Below the pieces are notes generated by a model, which was not told the origin of the DNA, searched no databases, and worked only from the letters and a program-made list of their open reading frames with translations. From JABMOV01 sp964654545 (GTDB lineage: Bacteria; Fidelibacterota; Marinisomatia; Marinisomatales; JABMOV01), in NCBI GenBank assembly GCA_964654545.1, contig CAZZIU010000010.1, positions 1 to 64,000 of the forward strand: a DNA stretch of 64,000 nucleotides, in the 5' to 3' direction. Positions 17,909 to 26,806 of the stretch are shown here, piece by piece (position 1 is the first letter of the stretch; each line of letters opens with the position of its first letter). The translations under genes and the position numbers were made by a program.

Positions 17909-20140
17909 ATGAGTATGTTCGCCGAAATTGCATTTCCAATATCCAGCTATCAAACGTTTACATATAGCATACCAGATGAAATGCAGGTACTGATGGATAT
18001 TGGTGTCCGAGTTAAAGCACCCCTTGGTAAACGCATCGCTCAGGGTGTTGTCGTTTCCATAAGCACCAACTCCTCCTATGCTGGAACGATAAAACCAATC
18101 AAATCTCTGGTGGATAGCCAGCGCATTTTGGATCAGCATTTATGGAAATTGATTCAATGGATTAGTAAATACTACCTTACTCCCATTGGTCAGGTTGCAA
18201 GAACCATCTTGCCAAATAAGCTCTCCACTAATTATGAGCCACGCGGACAATGGATGGTCGAAGCAATTTCCACCGTACCCGATTGGTCAATTCTTCGTAA
18301 TGCACCGACACAATCCTTGATGTTTAAAACAATCCTTGAATTCAAGGAACCGGTACCTGTAGCAAAATTGGGAAATCTGGCCAGCAGTCCCCTTACAGCT
18401 TGCCGGGCACTGTCAGACAAAAAACTTGTGAAAATCTGGCAGAAAATTATTCCACCAGATACAACCGGATTCACGTTTAAAGCGCTACACAAAACACTCC
18501 GGTTTTCGGAATCACAGAAGCAGGTGCTGGACAAACTTTATAATGCGTTAAAGACAAATACGTTTGCACCATACCTGTTGCACGGTGTAACGGGAAGCGG
18601 AAAGACTGAAATATATATTTCAACCGCGCAGCAGGCACTCAAGCAAGGGAAATCGGTCATAGTGTTATTACCGGAAATTGCACTTACACCACAAATAGGA
18701 GGTCGTTTCAGATCCGCATTTGGGGATCGGGTTGGACTGTGGCACTCAAAGATGAGCCCGGCTCTTCGTGCATGGACATGGAAACGAATATGTTCTGGCG
18801 ACTTCCAGGTAATTGTTGGAGCCCGAAGTGCAATTTTTGCCCCAATGAAAAATCTTGGATTGATTATTGTTGACGAGGAACAGGAAAGCACATATAAGCA
18901 AGATGCACCAGCTCCGCGATACCACGCCAGGGATGTGGCACTCGTTAGGGCCCAATTCCAAAACGCTATTATCATCCTTGCAAGTGCAACCCCAAGCCTT
19001 GAGAGTTTTTACAACCAGACACAGCAAAAAATTTCCTACCTGAATCTACCTGACCGCTACGGAGGAGCGGTTTATCCATATGTCCATCTGGTAGACATGA
19101 AAAAAGAGCAGGAAGAATCAGGAAAAGGCGGACAGATTTTTAGCGGATTGCTTCTGGAAAAAATTGAGGATCGGCTGCATAAAGAGGAACAGATTATCAT
19201 TTTGCATAATCGTCGTGGCTATGCACCTGTTATGCACTGTTTTTCCTGTGGCGATGTGGTAATGTGTCCGCATTGTAAAATTGCACTAACCTACCATAAA
19301 ACACATCGGGGTCTGCAGTGTCATTTTTGTGGTTACCACACGGTTCATTTACCACAAGATTGTCCAACTTGTCATAGTGATCGATTGCAATTATCAGGTT
19401 TGGGAACACAAAGAATTGAGGAATTGCTTGATCGATCTTTTCCGGAAGCAAAGATTGTACGCCTGGATCAGGATACGGCGACTTCAGTTCAAAACGTTAC
19501 GAAGTTGCTTGAGAAATTTGCGGAGGGTGATGGAGACATTTTACTGGGTACCCAAATGATAGCCAAAGGTCTGGATTTCGAAAAGGTCACGCTTGCCGGT
19601 ATTGTGAATGCCGATACCGGATTGTATTTGCCGGACTTTAGAGCATCGGAACGGATCTTCCAGCTGATTTATCAGACCGCCGGAAGAACAGGACGCAGGT
19701 CCATTCAGGGAGAGGTTGTAATTCAGAGTTACAACCCAGAAAATCCAGTTATAAAGCATGCTGCACAACTCCATGTAAAAAACTATTATAACATCGCTTT
19801 AAGCGATAGACAGGAACTAAATTATCCGCCGTTTAGTTGGATGGTTAAATTAGAATTTTCTGGCAATCGACAGGAAAAAGTAATATCAGCCGCTGAGGAG
19901 ATCAGAAAAGCGCTTAACATCAAAAGAAAAGGATTGGATGTTTTAGGTCCGGCCAATTGTTATAGAGAAAAATTGCGAAACAAATACAGAATGCAAATTG
20001 TAATCAAATCCTCCAAGAAAACAGATCCTAATGGTTCCTATTTGCGGTCCGTAGTTGAAAAAATGATCCCAGATATTAGTCGCGCGAAAAACAGCGGTGT
20101 AGCTATCGCAATAGATGTGGATCCAGTTAGCCTGCTCTGA
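17909..20140 (+). CDS. priA: Primosomal helicase PriA
   Basis: PriA is the 3'-5' superfamily 2 helicase that restarts collapsed replication forks. The 743-residue protein has an N-terminal 3'BD domain (AEIAFPISSYQTFTYSIP), Walker A GVTGSGKT at 226-233, the DEEQ box at 322-325 followed by YHARDVA, and the PriA zinc region with paired cysteines from C444 to C488. GTQMIAKGLDFEKVTL and QTAGRTGR motifs lie in the second helicase domain. It ends with a TGATG overlap with the next gene. Confidence 0.96.
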   Translation: MSMFAEIAFPISSYQTFTYSIPDEMQVLMDIGVRVKAPLGKRIAQGVVVSISTNSSYAGTIKPIKSLVDSQRILDQHLWKLIQWISKYYLTPIGQVARTILPNKLSTNYEPRGQWMVEAISTVPDWSILRNAPTQSLMFKTILEFKEPVPVAKLGNLASSPLTACRALSDKKLVKIWQKIIPPDTTGFTFKALHKTLRFSESQKQVLDKLYNALKTNTFAPYLLHGVTGSGKTEIYISTAQQALKQGKSVIVLLPEIALTPQIGGRFRSAFGDRVGLWHSKMSPALRAWTWKRICSGDFQVIVGARSAIFAPMKNLGLIIVDEEQESTYKQDAPAPRYHARDVALVRAQFQNAIIILASATPSLESFYNQTQQKISYLNLPDRYGGAVYPYVHLVDMKKEQEESGKGGQIFSGLLLEKIEDRLHKEEQIIILHNRRGYAPVMHCFSCGDVVMCPHCKIALTYHKTHRGLQCHFCGYHTVHLPQDCPTCHSDRLQLSGLGTQRIEELLDRSFPEAKIVRLDQDTATSVQNVTKLLEKFAEGDGDILLGTQMIAKGLDFEKVTLAGIVNADTGLYLPDFRASERIFQLIYQTAGRTGRRSIQGEVVIQSYNPENPVIKHAAQLHVKNYYNIALSDRQELNYPPFSWMVKLEFSGNRQEKVISAAEEIRKALNIKRKGLDVLGPANCYREKLRNKYRMQIVIKSSKKTDPNGSYLRSVVEKMIPDISRAKNSGVAIAIDVDPVSLL

Positions 20141-21048
20141 TGAAAAAAATATATTATATTATGATGGTCGCGTTATCCGGCGGGTTGTCAGGGCAGACAA
20201 CCTATGGAGGGTTAACATCATGGTATCACGCCAATACGTTGGCGATGGTTGGTGCTGGATCAGCAATTAGTGGAGATGCCAGCGACCAAATGAATCCGGC
20301 GTCAATTAACCCCGATTCACGCAAGTTCACATTCGGATTTTTGGCATATCCTGCCGGAATTCGAACAAGCCAGATCAGTTTTACATTTCCAACCCGCTCA
20401 GGAGTAACCATGTTCTCAGCCCGGAATGTGAATTATGGTGTGTTCGACGGGTTTGATTCACAGGGGTTATCAACAGGTACATACACAGGGTCAGATGTCT
20501 TATTATCGGCCGCCTATAATACATACCTGGTTCGTCCAAGCTTGAAGGCCGGGTTAACAGCTGGTTATTTTACCAGTCGATTAGATACATATTCGTCCTC
20601 CTTGACAATCTTTACACCTGGGGTGTTGTATTCCTATTCACCTTTTGATATTACTATCGGCTTAAGTTTTCAAAACATGGGAGCAGTCCTGGACGGTTAT
20701 ACCTCTGTAGAAGAAGCATTGCCGGAAACCTATGTTCTGGGAATCGCCAAAAAACTTGCGCATCTACCTATGGTTCTATGCTCGGATATTGGCGTGTTAA
20801 AACATTCGCAGGAATACTGGGTGCGCCTGGCTGGTATAATAACGCTCACCCAAAACTTGCAGCTTCGTTGGGGGACCTCCACCCAAAAAATCGATCAGTC
20901 TACCCAAATTGATTTGATTAATGATTATCTGGGAAGTACGGGATTTGGGGTTTCGATCAAGCTAGAGAGCGTAGATATAGACTTTGGATCCTATATGTTC
21001 GGTTCTGGTGGCTGGATTTACGGTCTCGGATGTGAAGTCCGGTTTTAA
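20140..21048 (+). CDS. PorQ/PorV-like (UPF0164) outer-membrane beta-barrel protein
   Basis: The 302-residue protein has a short signal peptide ending near GLSGQ. An SGDASDQMNPASIN segment follows, resembling the NPA motif of PorV/PorQ proteins. Next come alternating beta strands including NYGVFDGFDSQGLSTGTYTGSD, typical of the UPF0164/PorV family. It ends in Phe, as outer-membrane barrels do. PorV and PorQ work with the T9SS in delivering cargo to the surface, and the sorting-domain protein at 1-1882 shows the host has such cargo. The exact subfamily is uncertain. The start overlaps the priA stop, and no Shine-Dalgarno sequence is obvious. Confidence 0.65.
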   Translation: MKKIYYIMMVALSGGLSGQTTYGGLTSWYHANTLAMVGAGSAISGDASDQMNPASINPDSRKFTFGFLAYPAGIRTSQISFTFPTRSGVTMFSARNVNYGVFDGFDSQGLSTGTYTGSDVLLSAAYNTYLVRPSLKAGLTAGYFTSRLDTYSSSLTIFTPGVLYSYSPFDITIGLSFQNMGAVLDGYTSVEEALPETYVLGIAKKLAHLPMVLCSDIGVLKHSQEYWVRLAGIITLTQNLQLRWGTSTQKIDQSTQIDLINDYLGSTGFGVSIKLESVDIDFGSYMFGSGGWIYGLGCEVRF

Positions 21049-21056
21049 ATTCCGGG

Positions 21057-23819
21057 GTGAGTTTAAAAACATTTATCCTGATTGTACTGCTGGGTACAGC
21101 CTTTCCCAATAGTGGCACGAATCAATTCCTTGATTTGTCTTATAACCTTGATATCAAAATTGATGTTTCCGATGGGAACCACCAGATTTCCGGACTCGAC
21201 AGGGTGTCCGTTACCAACCATTGGGACCAACCCATAGGTGAACTCTATTTTCACCTGACACCCAACAGCGGGGATAACGCGGGTAACCTAGTGATTGAAT
21301 CATCACACGCCACGCGAGAAATCCGGATAAGCGGTGAAGACTCTCCCAGTATGCAGATTGGCCTTTTTCCCGCGTTGAAGCCGGGCGAACAAATTATAAT
21401 AGACCTTACATTTACAACCACATTGCAAAAAAAGGGAGGGCCTGAGCTACCATTCGTTTACGAACAGAATGATTATACCATTCTACTATCACAACATTTC
21501 TACCCAATTCTGGAATGTTTCCATGAGGATGGGTGGCACATTGAGCATCATGGCCACGACTATGGACATCCAAAGGAACCTGGGGCATATGAAGTCACCA
21601 TAAGAACACCAAATCAATATTCGGTTATTACTGCAACAAACCCTGCGGATATGGCGTCACTGCCATTACATGAAACGCGCTACACATTTGCTATAAATCA
21701 AGCGACGGATTTTGCTTTTGTTGCCACTACAACAACCAAAGAGATAAAAGGAACTATCGCCGGCGCAGATATAACATTTTATCCGTCTGATACAAAAAGC
21801 GAGGCTACAAACCTTTCCAAAATGTTAAACTCCATTTTACCAATTTATAGTAGTTGGTTTGGGAGTCTACCACAAAATAAAATGGTTTTTATAGCATTCC
21901 CGGGATTACCTGCGCGCGCATTGTCCTGGCACAACATGATCGTTTATCATCCAGATCTTATTGATAGCCACACGCTGGGTCATGAATTGGCACGTCAGTG
22001 GCTGGGCTTTTTGGTCTATGCGGCTAATCCTAATGAAGTCTGGTTAAACGAATCACTATCAGAATATTACGTCTGGCGTTATGAGAAATATTTGGAAGAA
22101 CAAAATAAAAGTGTGGTCAAAAGACACTCCAATGTGTTCCAACAATTATTCTATAATTACCGCTCTTTTAATCCAGATGAGTGGATGCGATTTGTTTTGG
22201 AAACCATGGGAGACCGCGTTGATTATCCCAAATATCAACCGGGTAAAAACACGCATTGGGAGAGTAGCAGCCATCTGTATTCTCAATATGTGGTAGGCAG
22301 TCATGCCCTGCAACTTCTGGAGCACAAGGTTGGCGCAAATAAAACACTCGACATTGTAAGCACGTATATACAGGACTATGCCGGAAAAGCAGCAACGACC
22401 GAAGATTTTATCAGGATTGTTAAAGAAAAATGTGGACCAGAAACTGCCCAGAATTTTCGCCTTGCATTGACCACAAATATTCGTCCCGATATTCAGATTC
22501 GGAATGTGTCGATGGAAGAACCGTATCCGCACAAATGGGAGACGCGCGTCACAACTAAATACGAAGGAGAATGGGTTCTCCCGGTGGATGCGTTAGCCAT
22601 TACCCAAAAAGGAGACAGTCTAACCCAAAAGCAGTTAATACTCTCTGAGAACAATGTAATTCTATTCCAATCCACTGAGCCAATTAAAACCATATTAATT
22701 GATCCCGAAAACAGAATTTATGATGCAAATCGGTTTAACAATCGCTGGCCACGAAGACTAATTTTTCGACCCCTGATTGGGAAGCCATCCTGGGATGTGT
22801 ATTCAGTTTCATACCGACCAAGACTGTATAGAGACTGGCTTCATAACTGGAGGTTTGGCATAAGAATTACAGGTGGACTTGGTTTAAACCTCATGCCAAT
22901 TATGCCAGCGCTTTTCCAAAACAGTTTTAACCTGGATTTAACCTTTTCAACTGGCATGCCAACGCACAATTGGGGTACAAGGTTTACTTATCGCACACCG
23001 CTTTCTTCGATCCACCTTACCTACTGGGATGTCACCGCGGATTATGCTTATCCACGAAACCGCCAAGTATTATCGCTAATTAATTATATTGGGGAACCTA
23101 GCTATTACCTTACCTCAGGAAGGTCAATATACAATAGATTGGTCACTCAGGTCAGGAGAATTGAATACACGGATACCCTTTCTAGCGGCTGGTGGGAGGA
23201 GGGAATTCAGTACTGGATAAGTGAAGAATTCCAACGGTTTTATTACACAGGTGATAAGCGTTATATGATCCAGGTCTTTGGGCTGGTCGGGCATTCCATG
23301 CAATCGAAGGACGCTTTTAACCGTTCGCGCATAATGATAGCAGCTGATGGCGAGCAACATCTATGGGATTGGCTGATTGCCAGGGGACATTTGGAATCAG
23401 GTTTCACCTGGGATTCAAGACCTGAAGACGTTCTAAGGTATCGATTACAATATTTGCCTCGGATTTGGAAAGAACGTGAAAACTTTGTTCCCCTTTATCG
23501 TGGGTTTGTTGATAAGCCAAACAAATGGTGGAATACGGTAGCCGGCGCCGGGGTCAGTTTTGGTTATGAAACGGAGGCCTTTGCGTGGCCAATGTTGTAT
23601 ATGGACATGGCTTTTGTTTCCACGGAAACAGGCAGTGCCATTGAAAGGTTAAAGGCGCTTTCCTTCTCGTCAAATGCTTATGTGGCTGCTGGTTTGGGGG
23701 TTGAATCCCAGTCCATGGTAGAGTTGGGCGTCTATTTTCCGCTATGGTTATCCAGTCCGCCTTTGGGTGAGCCCAACTGGTATCCACGGGTGATTTTCCA
23801 GTGGGGATTCTATTTTTAG
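21057..23819 (+). CDS. M1-peptidase-like surface protein with degenerate zinc site and C-terminal barrel-like region
   Basis: The 920-residue product starts at GTG 21057, with a hydrophobic signal peptide ending near AFPNSG. An M1 aminopeptidase-like N-terminal beta domain (about 20-240) leads to the catalytic region. The zinc motif reads H309-E310-L-A-R313 instead of HExxH. The third ligand, E332 in WLNES, keeps the canonical spacing. The upstream GxMEN exopeptidase motif is replaced by ARALSWHN. Residues from about 575 onward are rich in aromatic beta strands and end WGFYF, suggesting an outer-membrane barrel. The protein is probably surface-exposed and likely not a working peptidase. It follows the PorQ-like gene by 8 bases. 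Confidence 0.7.
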   Translation: MSLKTFILIVLLGTAFPNSGTNQFLDLSYNLDIKIDVSDGNHQISGLDRVSVTNHWDQPIGELYFHLTPNSGDNAGNLVIESSHATREIRISGEDSPSMQIGLFPALKPGEQIIIDLTFTTTLQKKGGPELPFVYEQNDYTILLSQHFYPILECFHEDGWHIEHHGHDYGHPKEPGAYEVTIRTPNQYSVITATNPADMASLPLHETRYTFAINQATDFAFVATTTTKEIKGTIAGADITFYPSDTKSEATNLSKMLNSILPIYSSWFGSLPQNKMVFIAFPGLPARALSWHNMIVYHPDLIDSHTLGHELARQWLGFLVYAANPNEVWLNESLSEYYVWRYEKYLEEQNKSVVKRHSNVFQQLFYNYRSFNPDEWMRFVLETMGDRVDYPKYQPGKNTHWESSSHLYSQYVVGSHALQLLEHKVGANKTLDIVSTYIQDYAGKAATTEDFIRIVKEKCGPETAQNFRLALTTNIRPDIQIRNVSMEEPYPHKWETRVTTKYEGEWVLPVDALAITQKGDSLTQKQLILSENNVILFQSTEPIKTILIDPENRIYDANRFNNRWPRRLIFRPLIGKPSWDVYSVSYRPRLYRDWLHNWRFGIRITGGLGLNLMPIMPALFQNSFNLDLTFSTGMPTHNWGTRFTYRTPLSSIHLTYWDVTADYAYPRNRQVLSLINYIGEPSYYLTSGRSIYNRLVTQVRRIEYTDTLSSGWWEEGIQYWISEEFQRFYYTGDKRYMIQVFGLVGHSMQSKDAFNRSRIMIAADGEQHLWDWLIARGHLESGFTWDSRPEDVLRYRLQYLPRIWKERENFVPLYRGFVDKPNKWWNTVAGAGVSFGYETEAFAWPMLYMDMAFVSTETGSAIERLKALSFSSNAYVAAGLGVESQSMVELGVYFPLWLSSPPLGEPNWYPRVIFQWGFYF

Positions 23820-23917
23820 AGCAGCCTTTAGAATATATTTCCACCATCACCGACCTTAAACAATCCATCTTGATAAAGAGACCTTCTGCCGCTATTAATA
23901 GTCTGTATAGAACATAA

Positions 23918-23971
23918 AATACAATAATATATTAAGATAATTATTATAAAATACTAAAATATTATTGTATT
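23918..23971. promoter_or_regulatory. Perfect 13-bp inverted repeat upstream of the AsnC/Lrp gene
   Basis: AATACAATAATAT at 23918-23930 is mirrored exactly by ATATTATTGTATT at 23959-23971, with a 28-base AT-rich spacer. It lies 28 bases before the start of an AsnC/Lrp-family gene that is followed by glutamine synthetase. The position suggests an operator or wrapping site for that regulator. The surrounding DNA is strongly AT-rich, so chance symmetry is less unlikely than usual. Confidence 0.55.
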
Positions 23972-23999
23972 ATATATCAATAGATTAATAATATCTTGT

Positions 24000-24458
24000 A
24001 TGTTTGATTCAAAAGATTTACACATCATATCTCTGCTACAGGAAAATGCCAGAATGACGGCAAGTGAGATTGCTCATATTGTGGACTTATCTGTTCCGGC
24101 AACGGCTGAACGAATACGTAAACTAACCGAAACAAAAATCATTACATCTTTTAATGCCCAGGCAGATGCAAAAATTCTGGGCTTTGATCTTACTGCATTT
24201 ATCTCGGTTGTTAGTGCGTCATCAGACCATTATCAGGAAATCATTGCAATGTCAACGACTGATAGACGAGTATTGGAATGCCACTCCATCACCGGTGAAG
24301 GCAGTCATTTATTGAAAGTACGGATTCGAAATTCTTCAGAGCTTGAAAAATGTTTGCGCGATATTCAATCCTGGCCGGGAGTAATTCGTACACAAACTAT
24401 GATCGTATTATCAACATTTAAGGAAAGCTTATCTCTGGATTTACAGTCAACCAAATAA
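24000..24458 (+). CDS. AsnC/Lrp-family transcriptional regulator
   Basis: The 152-residue protein has the family layout. The N-terminal helix-turn-helix (about 1-55) contains DLHIISLLQENARMTASEIA and LSVPATAERIRKL. A RAM/AsnC ligand-binding domain (about 65-145) contains LECHSITGEGSHLLKVR and the WPGVIRTQTMIVLS strand. Such proteins sense amino acids and control nitrogen metabolism. Glutamine synthetase begins 16 bases after its stop, so glnA is the likely target, together with autoregulation through the inverted repeat just upstream. Confidence 0.9.
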   Translation: MFDSKDLHIISLLQENARMTASEIAHIVDLSVPATAERIRKLTETKIITSFNAQADAKILGFDLTAFISVVSASSDHYQEIIAMSTTDRRVLECHSITGEGSHLLKVRIRNSSELEKCLRDIQSWPGVIRTQTMIVLSTFKESLSLDLQSTK

Positions 24459-24474
24459 AGGAATAAGGTTTTAC

Positions 24475-25491
24475 ATGGCGAAAATAAAAGCGGAATACAT
24501 TTGGATGGACGGTCACAGGCCAACCTCAAAATTGCGCACCAAAACAAAAGTGATTAGCGGGCCGGTGAAGAGTCTTGCGGACATTCCCGTCTGGGGATTT
24601 GACGGTTCAAGCACTATGCAGGCACAGGGAAACAAAAGCGACTGCATGTTGGTACCTGCGCGACACATTCAGGATCCAATACGGGGGGGTGACCATATTG
24701 CTGTACTATGTGAGGTTATGAACGCTGATGGTACCGTTCATGCGTCGAACACTCGTGCAAGGTTAAGAGAAGTTGCGGGAAAATATTCCAACTTTGAACC
24801 TTGGTTTGGAATTGAGCAGGAGTATACATTTTTTCAGGGAAGATCGCCTTTGGGTTGGCCGGATGGCGGTTATCCGGCACCACAGGGACCCTTTTATTGT
24901 GGTGTGGGTGCAGATGAAGTTTTTGGCCGACCTATTGTAGAGGAACATATGGATTTATCCGTCCGCTCTGGTATAGAAATATCAGGTGTAAATGCAGAAG
25001 TAATGCCAGGACAATGGGAATTTCAAATAGGTCCATTGGGACCATTGGATGTCGCAGATGAAATATGGCTAGCAAGGTGGTTGTTGTATCGATTGGGCGA
25101 GGATTATGGTGTGAGCGCCACGTTACATCCCAAACCGGTGGCAGGTGACTGGAATGGAGCCGGAGCGCATACCAATTTCAGCACCAGGCAAATGCGCAGT
25201 GAAGGCGGATTTAAATACGTGGAAGAAGCATGTAAAAAATTGGGCAAAAAACACGAAGAACATATCGCTGTGTACGGCGCCCATAACGATGAGCGCCTCA
25301 CGGGATTACATGAGACATGCTCAATCCATGAATTCCGCTATGGGATTAGCGACCGAGGTGCCTCCGTCAGAATTCCAATGGCAACTGTAAATGATGGAAA
25401 AGGGTATCTTGAAGATCGACGACCTGCAGCCAACATGGATCCTTATAAGGTGTGTGCAATTATGATAGAGACAATCTGCGAGAAGAACTGA
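24475..25491 (+). CDS. Type II (eukaryotic-type) glutamine synthetase
   Basis: The enzyme makes glutamine from glutamate, ammonia and ATP. The 338-residue length and motifs match GSII, not the 440-470-residue GSI. The N-terminal beta-grasp part includes VWGFDGSSTMQA. Catalytic motifs include FGIEQEYTFF, GVNAEVMPGQWEFQIG, the ATP loop NGAGAHTNFSTRQMR, and YGISDRGASVRIP followed by LEDRRPAANMDPY. The GSI adenylylation loop is absent, so control is more likely transcriptional via the upstream AsnC-type regulator. GSII occurs in eukaryotes and scattered bacteria, including FCB members. Confidence 0.93.
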   Translation: MAKIKAEYIWMDGHRPTSKLRTKTKVISGPVKSLADIPVWGFDGSSTMQAQGNKSDCMLVPARHIQDPIRGGDHIAVLCEVMNADGTVHASNTRARLREVAGKYSNFEPWFGIEQEYTFFQGRSPLGWPDGGYPAPQGPFYCGVGADEVFGRPIVEEHMDLSVRSGIEISGVNAEVMPGQWEFQIGPLGPLDVADEIWLARWLLYRLGEDYGVSATLHPKPVAGDWNGAGAHTNFSTRQMRSEGGFKYVEEACKKLGKKHEEHIAVYGAHNDERLTGLHETCSIHEFRYGISDRGASVRIPMATVNDGKGYLEDRRPAANMDPYKVCAIMIETICEKN

Positions 25492-25513
25492 TTATGGCCG
25501 GCTAAGAAAACTG

Positions 25514-25545
25514 AAGCCTTGGAACATTTCCAGGGCTTTTTCTTT
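25514..25545 (+). terminator. Rho-independent terminator after glutamine synthetase
   Basis: An 11-bp stem AAGCCTTGGAA/TTCCAGGGCTT has one T-G wobble pair and a 3-base loop. It is followed by TTTTTCTTT. It lies 22 bases after the glutamine synthetase stop and ends the regulator-glutamine synthetase unit. Confidence 0.9.
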
Positions 25546-25596
25546 ATAGACAGATGCCAAACATGTAAGTTTATATGGCGAATCGAAACCTGAAAA

Positions 25597-26793
25597 ATGA
25601 AGAAACTGCTTCTACTAATATTTAGCACCATACTTCTTGCACAAAACGACTACCCCATTATCTTTATTCATGGCTTTATTGGCTGGGGACCGGAAGAAAT
25701 GGGAGAGTATCATTATTGGGGAGGAACACAAGATATACTGGCTTCACTACGAGAACAAGGCTACACAGTTTATGCCGTTTCAGTGGGACCGGTTTCTTCC
25801 AACTGGGAGCGTGCGGCAGAAGCATTTTATCAGATAAAAGGGGGACAAGTCGATTATGGGAAGACACATGCGGAAAAATGGAATGTAATTCAAAAGCCAT
25901 ATGGGAAAAAATACACCGGGTTTTATCCCCAGTGGGATGCGGATCATCCGGTACACATAATTGGTCACAGTATGGGCGGTCAAACAGCGAGGATGCTATT
26001 ATATCAATTACAAAATATTTTTTACGACTCAACCTCTGCACAACCTGATTCAAGTGTATTATTGGGAGAAACCCACTCCCAGTGGATTGCTTCCATTACT
26101 TCCATTGCGACACCTCATGATGGTACCACACTTTCAAATATTGTCACCAGAACATTTCCATTTTTACAAAACTTCGTTGGACTGGCGGCAGTGGTAGGTA
26201 ACAAATTCTACAATTTTGATTTGGAACAGTGGGGGTTTGATCGACAGCCGGATGAAACCTGGATGATGTATTATGAACGGATGCGAAACCATCCAGCGTG
26301 GGATACCAAAAACATTAGTGCCTGGGATTTAAGCATTAACGGCGCCCGCGAATTAAATACCTTTCTTCAGGCATCTCCCGATGTTTATTATTTTTCAATA
26401 ACTACCAGCGCGACTCATTTAGATACATCTACAGGTTTTCATGTACCGGACGATGGCCTGAATCTTATCCTGAAATCCCGCGCGAGGACAATCGGCAGAG
26501 AAGCCGCATACTGGGCCGACGGATCAACAACCGATTCAACCTGGTATGAAAACGATGGCGTTGTAAATACAATTTCACAACGCGGACCTACAACCGGGTT
26601 AAACGGACCCGATCCAATTGCCGAATATCAGAAAAACCAACCACTCATACCTGGACAGTGGTACACCATGGGACCGCTAAAGATGGATCATTGGTATGTA
26701 ATTGGGCATACTGTTTACAAAGAAGAAAATCAATTAGCAATTATGAAGTTATTCAGCGATCACGTAAAATTACTGAACAGTTTACCAAAATAA
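25597..26793 (+). CDS. Secreted lipase related to family I.5 (Bacillus/Geobacillus L1 type)
   Basis: The 398-residue alpha/beta hydrolase has a short signal peptide ending near LLAQ. It then follows the Geobacillus/staphylococcal lipase pattern closely: IIFIHGFIGWGPEEM (oxyanion region), GPVSSNWERA, VDYGKTH, the nucleophile elbow GHSMGGQTAR, and IATPHDGTTL. The triad is S125, D320 (YENDGVVN) and H365 (MDHWYVIG). Compared from memory with the structural zinc site of L1 (D61, H81, H87, D238), both Asp positions read Glu and the second His is missing, so zinc binding may differ. Triacylglycerol hydrolysis is likely. It is a single gene just after a terminator. Confidence 0.85.
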   Translation: MKKLLLLIFSTILLAQNDYPIIFIHGFIGWGPEEMGEYHYWGGTQDILASLREQGYTVYAVSVGPVSSNWERAAEAFYQIKGGQVDYGKTHAEKWNVIQKPYGKKYTGFYPQWDADHPVHIIGHSMGGQTARMLLYQLQNIFYDSTSAQPDSSVLLGETHSQWIASITSIATPHDGTTLSNIVTRTFPFLQNFVGLAAVVGNKFYNFDLEQWGFDRQPDETWMMYYERMRNHPAWDTKNISAWDLSINGARELNTFLQASPDVYYFSITTSATHLDTSTGFHVPDDGLNLILKSRARTIGREAAYWADGSTTDSTWYENDGVVNTISQRGPTTGLNGPDPIAEYQKNQPLIPGQWYTMGPLKMDHWYVIGHTVYKEENQLAIMKLFSDHVKLLNSLPK

Positions 26794-26806
26794 TCAGGAG
26801 TCCAGT

